From contig NZ_MSXW01000061.1 of NCBI RefSeq assembly GCF_001945445.1, forward strand, positions 62,272 to 126,271: a DNA stretch of 64,000 nt. The letters run 5' to 3'. The notes beneath the pieces were generated by a model that was given only the letters and a program-made list of their open reading frames with translations, did not search any database and was not told the DNA's origin. This DNA comes from Pseudomonas sp. PA27(2017) (GTDB lineage: Bacteria; Pseudomonadota; Gammaproteobacteria; Pseudomonadales; Pseudomonadaceae). This document shows, in pieces, positions 36,034 to 42,650 of the stretch (the stretch's first letter is position 1; every line of letters begins with the position of its first letter). The translations under genes and the position numbers were made by a program.

Positions 36034-36755
36034 GCGGCGGCCTCCTGCTTGGCGACGTGCTGCATGGCTGTCTCGTAGCTCATGAGCATACGGTGGCCAG
36101 GGCTCTCGTCGAATTCGTGGTTGGTCAGGTACAGGGTGTGCTGTTTGTCCAGCGCGTCGCCGGGCTGCCAGTTGTCGACGATCTTGCTGAGCCCCAGCGC
36201 TTTGGCGATGCGGGCCGCGTTGTAGGTTTTGCCGCAGGCCTGCGGCCCCTGGACGATCACGCTGCGCCCGTTATTGGCTGCTGCAGTTGGTGCGGCCTCC
36301 AGTTGCTGCTGGCGTGATACCAATGCCTGCAGCTGCTCGCGGGTGGCGTTGGTGTCGCGTTCGCGTTGGATGTTGCCCAGGTGCTTATGGACTTCGGCAG
36401 CCTTCTCCAGCTGCTTGATCGCGCGGCGGACCCACAGCAGTTCGTGGTCGCTAAGGCAGCGCTGGGCGAACAGCTTGACCCGGGCGTCTGCGTCTTGGCT
36501 GATCGATTCGAGGGCGTGCTGGTGGTCGTGAACCAGTTTCAGGCGCTGGCCCTTGAGGCTGGTGATTTCCAGTGCCTGGGCGGTGATGCTGTGCCGCAAT
36601 TCGTCGATCCGCGGCTGGCGGGCTTGGCTGCCCGCGCTGTAGCCCTGGGCGCGGATGCGTGCTTTGGTGGTGCGGCTGATCACCAGGTGAAGGGCGATGC
36701 CGATAGCCAGGCCGGTGATAAGGCCGATGGCGAGTAGTTGAATGGTCGGGTGCAT
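36030..36755 (-). CDS. Membrane-anchored coiled-coil protein with Walker A motif
   Basis: 241 residues. One N-terminal membrane span (residues ~5-25), a long helical/coiled-coil middle (residues ~45-150), then a Walker A motif G-P-Q-A-C-G-K-T near residue 171 in a short C-terminal domain. No full AAA+ set is seen. The family is known only as a phage protein. Overlaps the DHH gene by 4 bp, so translation is coupled. Confidence 0.6.
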   Translation of the reverse strand: MHPTIQLLAIGLITGLAIGIALHLVISRTTKARIRAQGYSAGSQARQPRIDELRHSITAQALEITSLKGQRLKLVHDHQHALESISQDADARVKLFAQRCLSDHELLWVRRAIKQLEKAAEVHKHLGNIQRERDTNATREQLQALVSRQQQLEAAPTAAANNGRSVIVQGPQACGKTYNAARIAKALGLSKIVDNWQPGDALDKQHTLYLTNHEFDESPGHRMLMSYETAMQHVAKQEAAA

Positions 36756-36817
36756 GTGCTGTGCCTCGAAGGTTGTAGAGGGCCGGCGTGGTAGGCGCCG
36801 GCCGGTTGCTGCGGTGG

Positions 36818-37648
36818 TTACTTGCCGAGCTGGAAGGTGCCGATGGTCAGTGGCACGTACTCGCCGATCTTCTGGTCGAGCACTTCCTTGAATTCCTGAG
36901 CGAATTCTTCGCGCTGGGCTTCTTCGCCCACCCAGCGCAGCTTGAGTACCGGGGCGTTGTCGCCGGTGATGACGGACAGGCGCAGGGTGATGAGCGCGGG
37001 CGCCAGGCCCTCGTAGGGCACGGTGGTGAAGTGGAAGCTGGTCGGCAGGATTTCCTGGCTCTTGGCTTCGATTTCATCCATGGCGCTGCGGCTGGCGGAG
37101 AGGTCGCCCACCGAGCTGTCGCGCTGGCTGGTGGCCTTGATGGTCATGCGGCGGATGCCGTTGATGGCGGCAGCGATGTCGAGCTTGTCTTGGTTTGCAT
37201 TCGCTTCGATGTTGCGTGCCCAGTCTTCCAGCCACTCGGCCAGCGTCTGCTGGCTCAGCTTCTGGCCCACGATGGCCTCTACGGCCTTGAAGGCTGCAGT
37301 AGGCTTGAGCGTGAGGGTGGCGGTGTCATCGCCGTGGCCTGGATTGTCGGGATTGCCCAGGTTGAACATTACCTTGGCGCTCATCCTTTCCTGATCAATG
37401 AAGCCGGCCGGGGCGGAATTGGCGTCATCCACCAGGTGATCGGTGACGTACCCGGAATAGTCCGTGATGGAGTGGGTCTCGAGGCCACCGCGGAAGCGGT
37501 AGCGGCTGGCTTCGTACGGCTCGAGGTTTAGCGTGCGAGCTGCCTCGGGGAGAACGGCCAGTTGTGTGCCGCCGCCGAGCACGATGCGGATCTGAGCAGC
37601 CAGCAGGGCCTGGGCTTCGATGTGCTGCAGGGTTTCTTTGTTGAGCAT
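36818..37648 (-). CDS. DUF2303 (YfdQ-like) phage protein
   Basis: 276 residues. The pattern F-R-G-G-L-E-T-H-S-I-T-D-Y-S-G-Y-V near residue 52, and the later S-F-H-F-T-T-V-P-Y-E-G, match DUF2303/YfdQ proteins of prophages. Function is unknown; it usually lies in early operons near recombination or regulatory genes, as here. Confidence 0.72.
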   Translation of the reverse strand: MLNKETLQHIEAQALLAAQIRIVLGGGTQLAVLPEAARTLNLEPYEASRYRFRGGLETHSITDYSGYVTDHLVDDANSAPAGFIDQERMSAKVMFNLGNPDNPGHGDDTATLTLKPTAAFKAVEAIVGQKLSQQTLAEWLEDWARNIEANANQDKLDIAAAINGIRRMTIKATSQRDSSVGDLSASRSAMDEIEAKSQEILPTSFHFTTVPYEGLAPALITLRLSVITGDNAPVLKLRWVGEEAQREEFAQEFKEVLDQKIGEYVPLTIGTFQLGK

Positions 37649-37689
37649 GGAGCGGGTTCCTTCTTGGTAAGTGGGGGGTGTGCGGTGAA

Positions 37690-38034
37690 TCAGTCGCGTG
37701 CCACGACCGGGGCGTCTTCACGCTTGAAGAGCTGGTCGGTGGGGTTGGTCTGGAACAGCTGCAGGCCATCCGGCGTGACGAACAGCGGTGTGTCTAGGGC
37801 GAGGTCTTCGCCTTTCTTGCCGCGCTTGGTGGGCTGCACGAATGCCAGCTTGTGGTTCACGCTCACCTGGTTGCTTTGGGCGATCTGCTTGAGGCTGAAG
37901 GTGAGGGTGACCGAGCCGGCCTTGCCGGTGTCGATGACGCCTGCGGCCACGTCGCTCAGGGCGCGGCCTACCTGCTCGGCGAAGACGCCGGCATTCAGTG
38001 AGCCGATGAAGTCGGCGGTATCGGTTGCTTTCAT
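37690..38034 (-). CDS. Hypothetical prophage protein
   Basis: 114 residues, not recognised. It is mostly soluble, with a beta-rich middle (G-S-V-T-L-T-F-S-L-K) and a C-terminal segment with repeated F. A protein of this type often accompanies DUF2303 proteins. It is part of the leftward operon. Confidence 0.6.
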   Translation of the reverse strand: MKATDTADFIGSLNAGVFAEQVGRALSDVAAGVIDTGKAGSVTLTFSLKQIAQSNQVSVNHKLAFVQPTKRGKKGEDLALDTPLFVTPDGLQLFQTNPTDQLFKREDAPVVARD

Positions 38035-38071
38035 GTGCTGTGCCTCTTGGTGGTGACCTTGGTGGGGCCGG

Positions 38072-38341
38072 TTATGCCGCTTGTTTGGCGGCGTGTTCTT
38101 GCTGGCGGTCGAGCCATTTGGCGAGGGTGGGCAGGTAGATGACCCAGGGTGACCGCTTGGAATTGGGGTCCAGCTTCCAGAGCTGGAGCTGTTGCAGGCC
38201 GCCGGCGGCGATCTTGCGGCGCAGGTAGGCGACGCTTTTGATGTGCGGCAGGTGGTCGGCCAGCAGCTGCTCGGCGGTGATGTAGTTGGCCGAGTAGCGT
38301 TGGCGCAGTTGCTCGAGCGTGGTTTGCGGGACCTCCGTCAT
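38072..38341 (-). CDS. PrtN-like regulator (pyocin activator family)
   Basis: 89 residues. The segment Y-I-T-A-E-Q-L-L-A-D-H-L-P-H-I, then L-R-R-K-I-A-A-G, and a final L-P-T-L-A-K-W-L-D follows the pattern of the pyocin activator PrtN and its prophage relatives. PrtN activates pyocin genes after DNA damage. Here it may regulate phage or host genes. Confidence 0.6.
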   Translation of the reverse strand: MTEVPQTTLEQLRQRYSANYITAEQLLADHLPHIKSVAYLRRKIAAGGLQQLQLWKLDPNSKRSPWVIYLPTLAKWLDRQQEHAAKQAA

Positions 38342-38694
38342 GGCTTGGCCTGCGGCTCGAAGCGCGTGGCGACCAGCTGGACCAGGCCCTCGATGGACTT
38401 GGCGCGCTGGCGATACACCGGCTCGCCGGCGGCGTTGACGACCAGGGCGAGGTAGGGCGACTGGGTTTGCGGCTCCAGCGAGACGTAGGGCAGGTGGCCG
38501 AGCGGCGTTACGCGCACCAGCTCGGCGTACAGCCGGCCGAGCTCTTCGCGGTGCGGGTAGGCTGCGTTGAGGCGCTCGATGGCCTCGGCACTGGTGGCCG
38601 CCAGAGTCTTGCCGCTGAGGGCGGTGGGGTGCTCGACGTGCACGCTAGCCAGCTTGAGGGCGCCGATGGCGTGGCTGATTGCACTGTTGCTCAT
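38338..38694 (-). CDS. Hypothetical prophage protein
   Basis: 118 residues from ATG 38694, chosen because GGAG lies just upstream. Not recognised; helical first half, beta-rich second half. Overlaps both neighbours by 4 bp. Confidence 0.55.
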   Translation of the reverse strand: MSNSAISHAIGALKLASVHVEHPTALSGKTLAATSAEAIERLNAAYPHREELGRLYAELVRVTPLGHLPYVSLEPQTQSPYLALVVNAAGEPVYRQRAKSIEGLVQLVATRFEPQAKP

Positions 38695-38981
38695 GCTTGG
38701 CTCCCTGCCTGTTGCGGCTGCTTGGTGGTGACGGTGATACCCAGTTGCTTGGCGAGCCAAGTCACGCCGGCTTCGGTGGCCATCACCACGCCGTAATGGC
38801 TGTAGGTGTTGAAGCGCTTGTTCCAGCGGCTGCGTGGGTCGACGAACAGGCGGCCCTCGGTGCGTGGGCCGATCACCAGTTCACCGGCGGTGTTGAGGAT
38901 GCGCAGCTCGCGCAGGCGGCTGCGCAACTCGCGGTCGCGCAGGCCCAGCACCTGGGCGGTAGCTTTCAGGTCGCGGTTCAT
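38691..38981 (-). CDS. KilA-C/antirepressor-like DNA-binding protein
   Basis: 96 residues from ATG 38981. The pattern A-T-A-Q-V-L-G-L-R-D-R-E-L-R-S-R-L-R-E-L-R-I-L followed by a wing and V-T-W-L-A-K-Q-L fits the C-terminal DNA-binding domain of phage antirepressors (ANT/KilAC). No N-terminal antirepressor domain is present, so this is a stand-alone version. Confidence 0.6.
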   Translation of the reverse strand: MNRDLKATAQVLGLRDRELRSRLRELRILNTAGELVIGPRTEGRLFVDPRSRWNKRFNTYSHYGVVMATEAGVTWLAKQLGITVTTKQPQQAGSQA

Positions 38982-38991
38982 GGCAGTTACC

Positions 38992-39528
38992 TCAGGCGGC
39001 GAGCTGCTGAATGTGCTCGGCGAGCGAGAGGTACACGTCTTGCGAGCTGCCCATTGCCAGGTGCGTGTTGGTGCCTTGGGCGGCAACGGCTACGAACCGC
39101 GATCCATCTGGACTGGCGTGTACGTTGACGATGGTCCCGGTGGTGAGCGTGGTGCTGCCGCCTTGGCGACACACCGTGCGAAGGGTGCGTTCGTCGTCGG
39201 TGCCCAGGGTTGCCGTGGGGTTATGGGCAGGCTCGCTTTCAGGGCGTGGAATGCCGGTGTCGAGCCGGCCGTTGGCCAGGTCTTCGATGAACAGCTTGGC
39301 TTGATTGAAGAAGCCGGCCTCGAGCGGGTCGAGCGTCAGTTCGCCGGTGATGTCCGCCAGGGTGGCGCGCAGGCGGATGCGGTGCTCGCTGCACTCCGCG
39401 TCGATGTGCACGCGGATTGCCTGGCTGCTGTCGCCCGGGCGGGCCAGCTTGAGGATGACGCTGCCGCCGTGGATCAGTGCGGCGCGCAGGAGATCGTTCG
39501 ATGCGAGGGTGAGGATGAGGTAGATCAT
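38992..39528 (-). CDS. Hypothetical prophage protein
   Basis: 178 residues, not recognised. It contains several beta-type stretches and ends in an N-V-H-A-S-P-D-G-S-R-F-V-A-V-A segment. Overlaps the upstream gene by 4 bp. It is in the leftward early operon. Confidence 0.55.
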   Translation of the reverse strand: MIYLILTLASNDLLRAALIHGGSVILKLARPGDSSQAIRVHIDAECSEHRIRLRATLADITGELTLDPLEAGFFNQAKLFIEDLANGRLDTGIPRPESEPAHNPTATLGTDDERTLRTVCRQGGSTTLTTGTIVNVHASPDGSRFVAVAAQGTNTHLAMGSSQDVYLSLAEHIQQLAA

Positions 39529-39881
39529 TGCACCACCTCCGACTGGGTCGCTTCCTGTGCGAGGGTGTCGCGGCCGAGTTGCTGCAGGTCGAGGTAAGGC
39601 TCGAGTTCTGCCAGCAGCCCCTGGAGCGCCGTGTGGGCTCGCTGACTAACCTCTACCGGCAATCTGTCGTCGTATTCGGCGCCAGTGTGCTCGTAGGTGG
39701 TATCGAACCGGATGACTGTTTTATGTTCGCCGCTGTAGTCGGTGTCGGCAGCGAAAACGCGTACGTTGATGCGGCGGCAGTGGCCCGATATCTCGGTGAA
39801 TACGTGCCACTTGCCCTGGCTGTTGATCTGCAGGGCAAGCCATGTGATCTGAAGGATCAGGGTTTGGATGGTGGGGTTCAT
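39525..39881 (-). CDS. Hypothetical prophage protein
   Basis: 118 residues, not recognised; N-terminal hydrophobic helix, then a mixed domain. Overlaps both neighbours by 4 bp. Confidence 0.55.
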   Translation of the reverse strand: MNPTIQTLILQITWLALQINSQGKWHVFTEISGHCRRINVRVFAADTDYSGEHKTVIRFDTTYEHTGAEYDDRLPVEVSQRAHTALQGLLAELEPYLDLQQLGRDTLAQEATQSEVVQ

Positions 39882-40075
39882 GCCGCACCTCCCTGGAAGC
39901 CACTGAAGTCTTCGAAGGCGGGCAGGGTGTGGCTGCGCAGTTGAGGGCGGCCGCAGACGATCATCACCAGTTGGCCGGTGGCCTGCTGGATGCTGCGAAC
40001 GATGGTGGGGTTAGAGGCCGCTGCCGGGTGGATCACCACCGGGCAGCGGGTTTTGCTGTGCTGTGCCTGATTCAT
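39878..40075 (-). CDS. Hypothetical prophage protein, first gene of the leftward operon
   Basis: 65 residues, not recognised. It starts 33 bp from the predicted leftward promoter and would be the first gene of the operon that ends at the excisionase-like gene. Confidence 0.5.
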   Translation of the reverse strand: MNQAQHSKTRCPVVIHPAAASNPTIVRSIQQATGQLVMIVCGRPQLRSHTLPAFEDFSGFQGGAA

Positions 40076-40107
40076 TGCCGTAAGCCCTTGGTAAGTGGGT
40101 ACGGCAA

Positions 40108-40136
40108 AATATGTACTAATGGTTCATGTCAGTCAA
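40108..40136 (-). promoter_or_regulatory. Candidate leftward early promoter (PL)
   Basis: On the minus strand, TTGACT (40131-40136) and CATATT (40108-40113) are separated by exactly 17 bp. It faces the leftward operon, and repressor-like operators overlap both elements. Confidence 0.65.
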
Positions 40137-40150
40137 GAACCTAAAGTACA
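40112..40150. promoter_or_regulatory. Left operator pair for the CI/Cro repressors
   Basis: Two 15-bp sites in opposite orientation: TGTACTAATGGTTCA at 40112-40126 and, on the minus strand, TGTACTTTAGGTTCT at 40136-40150. Both fit the consensus TG(T/A)AC(T/C)-N3-(G/A)GTTC. They overlap the -10 and -35 of the leftward promoter. Confidence 0.65.
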
Positions 40151-40166
40151 TATTTCCTATGGCACA

Positions 40167-40901
40167 TCAAAATGCTGAAGGTGGCGCCTTTGCATCTATC
40201 ACTCTGCCAATGATCTGGACGTTGGAATCAATCCGGATCGGGGGGTACTGGTCATTTAGAGGTTTGAGGTACTCAACGCCTGCGTCCCTAATGTAGGACT
40301 TGAAGGTGGTCTCTCCGGTGTCGATCAGTTTGGCGATGTACAGCTTGCCGCTAATGAGTTCGAAGCCTTCTGGCTGCACCAAGATTCGCGTGCCCTCTGA
40401 GAAAGAAAAGCCAGACCGTGAGGTCATTGAGTCCCCGCGTACTGTGAGCCAGTAGCCGCACTCACCTGCGTTTGCGCTCGACTCAAGAATATCCTCGCCA
40501 TCCCCAGGCATGTAGTTGTCGCATGCTTCAGCCCAGTTGCCGGCTGCGATCCAGCTAATTAGTGGGTAGGTCCTAACCTTCTTGTATTCAGGTTGGGCTT
40601 CCTCAACGTTGTCGTTGAATTCAACGCTCGGACCGCTGACAGTCGGGCCAGGCTGGGACTGCTGCCCCTGACCATATAAAAGCCATTCAACGCGGATGTT
40701 GAGAGCGCTCGCGATAGTAATAGCGAGCTCGCGCCTAGGAATCGCCTCAGCGTTCAACCACTTACTGGCGGCTTTAGGGGTCACCCCTGTTAGGGATGCG
40801 AGGCGCGCGCCCATACCCCAGTCCGAAAAACCTGCAGCACGTGCTGCATTTTTCAGGCGGATTGAGAACGCTTCGTTTGATGTCGGGGAATATTGAACCA
40901 T
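40167..40901 (-). CDS. cI: CI-like phage repressor with LexA/S24 peptidase domain
   Basis: I start at ATG 40901 (244 residues); the longer frame would run through the right operators. An N-terminal helix-turn-helix lies at about residues 28-55 (L-A-S-L-T-G-V-T-P-K-A-A-S-K-W-L). The self-cleavage site appears as I-A-A-G at residues 118-121. The catalytic serine is in G-D-S-M near residue 158 and the lysine is probably K201 in T-T-F-K. It should keep the prophage silent and be cleaved with RecA help after DNA damage. AT-richer than its neighbours. Confidence 0.9.
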   Translation of the reverse strand: MVQYSPTSNEAFSIRLKNAARAAGFSDWGMGARLASLTGVTPKAASKWLNAEAIPRRELAITIASALNIRVEWLLYGQGQQSQPGPTVSGPSVEFNDNVEEAQPEYKKVRTYPLISWIAAGNWAEACDNYMPGDGEDILESSANAGECGYWLTVRGDSMTSRSGFSFSEGTRILVQPEGFELISGKLYIAKLIDTGETTFKSYIRDAGVEYLKPLNDQYPPIRIDSNVQIIGRVIDAKAPPSAF

Positions 40902-40965
40902 AGGTTCATCATCGCACGAGCTTGTCTGTACTATCAGTTCCTGTTTAATATGTACTTCAGGTTCA
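40894..40965. promoter_or_regulatory. Right operator cluster between cI and cro
   Basis: Three 15-bp sites: perfect palindrome TGAACCATAGGTTCA at 40894-40908 over the cI start codon, weaker TGTACTATCAGTTCC at 40927-40941, and TGTACTTCAGGTTCA at 40951-40965. The spacing and number resemble lambda OR. Confidence 0.65.
40923..40951 (+). promoter_or_regulatory. Candidate rightward early promoter (PR)
   Basis: TTGTCT (40923-40928) and TAATAT (40946-40951) with a 17-bp spacer face the cro gene. Operators overlap the spacer and the start region. Confidence 0.62.
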
Positions 40966-40989
40966 TTGTTCGGGCCGATTGGAGGCTCC

Positions 40990-41226
40990 ATGATTACCCT
41001 TAAGCAAGCTATTGATGACGCAGGTGGCGCAGCGGTAGCCGCTGCAGTGTGTGAGGTCAGTCCTCGGGCTATCTACAAGTGGCTTGCGGCTAGCTCGCTC
41101 CCTCGTACCGAGTACACCGGCGAGACCGATTACGCGATGCGTATTTGCGCAGCGGCTTCAGCGAGGGGAATAACCATCGACCCTCAAGCCCTGAAGAACG
41201 CAGCGGCGCCTCGGCGCGTCGCTTGA
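40990..41226 (+). CDS. cro: Cro-like/YdaS-type antitoxin-fold regulator
   Basis: 78 residues from ATG 40990, preceded by GGAGG. A helix-turn-helix A-A-A-V-C-E-V-S-P-R-A-I-Y-K-W-L lies at about residues 17-32. Size, divergence from cI and shared operators support a Cro role at the start of the rightward operon. Confidence 0.8.
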   Translation: MITLKQAIDDAGGAAVAAAVCEVSPRAIYKWLAASSLPRTEYTGETDYAMRICAAASARGITIDPQALKNAAAPRRVA

Positions 41227-41545
41227 ATCACCCGCCACCACTTACCACCGCATTGCGGGGTGGCGCTGCCGGCACCGTGGCCTTACCAGCGGATCGGGGC
41301 CGGCAGTAAGCAGAGCGACAAACCTGACGCTGCGGCGGCAGGTGCAATAGAGGCCGGAACCAGGGTTCCACTTACCAAGGTATTCACCCTGACCCGGCGT
41401 TCCGGTAGAGCGGTTACCAGCCGCTCCACCTCAACAACCGAATTACCCGGGGCACAGCACGTACATCGGGGTTTTCGGCTGCTGTGGCCATAGGATAGGG
41501 CGCTGCCCGTCCTGTGGCTATGGTAGTTAGCGGGGTTTACTACCA
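41227..41545. other. Non-coding leader between cro and the CII-like gene
   Basis: About 320 bp without a credible gene. An imperfect hairpin (CCATAGGATAGGGC ... GCCCGTCCTGTGG..TATGG) lies at about 41487-41521 without a T-run. It could hold a small RNA or an antitermination site, but no boxA/boxB pair is clear. Confidence 0.4.
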
Positions 41546-42031
41546 ATGAGCACCAACACAGCACTATCGGGCGGGCCAGTGCGCTCGCTCGCGGCGGCGA
41601 TCGATCTGGATTGCCGCGAGTTCAAAGGCGGCCACACGGCGGTGTGCGCCATCCTCGAGGAGCCTTATGGCCCTTTCCAGAAACGCCTCTCCACTTCCTA
41701 CCCTGAGCACCACCTGAACACCCTGCAGCTGGCCCGCGTGGTCGAGCTGACGCGCGGCCCGATGGTGCGCGAGTGGTTCGAGCAGGTGTTCGGCGTGGTG
41801 ACCTACCAGCCCAAGCCGGTGCAGGCCAGCCAGGATGCGCTGAAGCAACTGAGCCGGCTGCTGGAGAAAGAGGGCAAGTTCGTCGGCAGCCTGGTGGGCG
41901 GTGCGGCGGACAACCAGTGGAACGCTGACGAGGTGGCTGCCCTCGAGGAGCATGGCTATGCGCTGATCGGCAAGCTGCTGGGCATTATGGCCGGCGCGCG
42001 CGAAGCGATGGAGGGCCGCAGCGATGGCTGA
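41546..42031 (+). CDS. Phage regulatory protein, CII family
   Basis: 161 residues. The N-terminal L-A-A-A-I-D-L-D-C-R-E-F-K-G-G-H-T-A-V-C region and L-N-T-L-Q-L-A-R-V-V-E-L-T follow the phage regulatory CII-like family (PF06892 type). Its position after cro is that of CII. Overlaps the next gene by 8 bp. Confidence 0.72.
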   Translation: MSTNTALSGGPVRSLAAAIDLDCREFKGGHTAVCAILEEPYGPFQKRLSTSYPEHHLNTLQLARVVELTRGPMVREWFEQVFGVVTYQPKPVQASQDALKQLSRLLEKEGKFVGSLVGGAADNQWNADEVAALEEHGYALIGKLLGIMAGAREAMEGRSDG

Positions 42032-42239
42032 TGCAATCGACCTCGCGAGCGAACGCGAAGAACACCTGCGGGCTGGGGCGATCCTGGCTCACCGCAAGGC
42101 GGTAGCGCCGGCCTACACCATCAGTGCAGAGCATTGTGAGAGCTGCGGTATCGAGATTCCGCCAGCGCGGCGCCTGGCGGTGCCGGGGTGCCAGACGTGT
42201 GTGGATTGTCAGAGCCTGCGGGAGGTGCGCCGTGGGTGA
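42024..42239 (+). CDS. TraR/DksA-type C4 zinc-finger protein
   Basis: 71 residues with H-C-E-S-C-G-I-E-I-P ... C-Q-T-C-V-D-C, the TraR/DksA zinc finger. Short phage versions can bind RNA polymerase. Overlaps the next gene by 8 bp. Confidence 0.85.
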   Translation: MADAIDLASEREEHLRAGAILAHRKAVAPAYTISAEHCESCGIEIPPARRLAVPGCQTCVDCQSLREVRRG

Positions 42240-42417
42240 ATCCAAGATCAAGCCATGCCACTGCTCGTATGAGGGCGCGCTGGCTGGCATCAACCACCAA
42301 GGCGTTTACTTGTCGCTGACCTGTCCAGAATGCCGCCGCTCGGTTCAGGCCTTCACCATGGAGGGCCTGATCGAAGCTTGGAACGAGCCTGCAAAGCCTA
42401 AGCAGGAGGTGAGCTGA
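42232..42417 (+). CDS. Lar-like small zinc protein (restriction alleviation family)
   Basis: 61 residues; GTG start at 42232 with GGAGGTGCGCC ahead. K-P-C-H-C near the N-terminus, C-P-E-C-R in the middle and a closing L-I-E-A-W-N match the Lar pattern (two cysteine pairs followed by AIEAWN). Lar proteins relieve type I restriction. The first pair here is C-H-C rather than C-x2-C, so the match is imperfect. Confidence 0.6.
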   Translation: MGESKIKPCHCSYEGALAGINHQGVYLSLTCPECRRSVQAFTMEGLIEAWNEPAKPKQEVS

Positions 42418-42650
42418 TGGGATACCTCAACCCTTTACTGAATCTCCCTGCTGGGAAGGCGTTGCTTAATCTTCCAGAGGCGGATCGGGCTCGCCTCGAG
42501 CCGGTATTCCGCCAATTGCGTGAGCAGGCCAATGCTGAGGCTGAGAACGCGTGGCGTCGCCGTAAAGGCCCGATGGCCGCTTATTGGCGTGCTGTCGCCA
42601 CCTATGCCCGACACATCGCGCATGCCTTGAGGAAAGGGGCTGCCGAATGA
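42417..42650 (+). CDS. Hypothetical phage protein before the replication gene
   Basis: 77 residues, helical, Ala/Arg-rich, not recognised. Its ATG overlaps the previous stop by one base, and its own stop overlaps the primase start (ATGA). Confidence 0.6.
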   Translation: MGYLNPLLNLPAGKALLNLPEADRARLEPVFRQLREQANAEAENAWRRRKGPMAAYWRAVATYARHIAHALRKGAAE

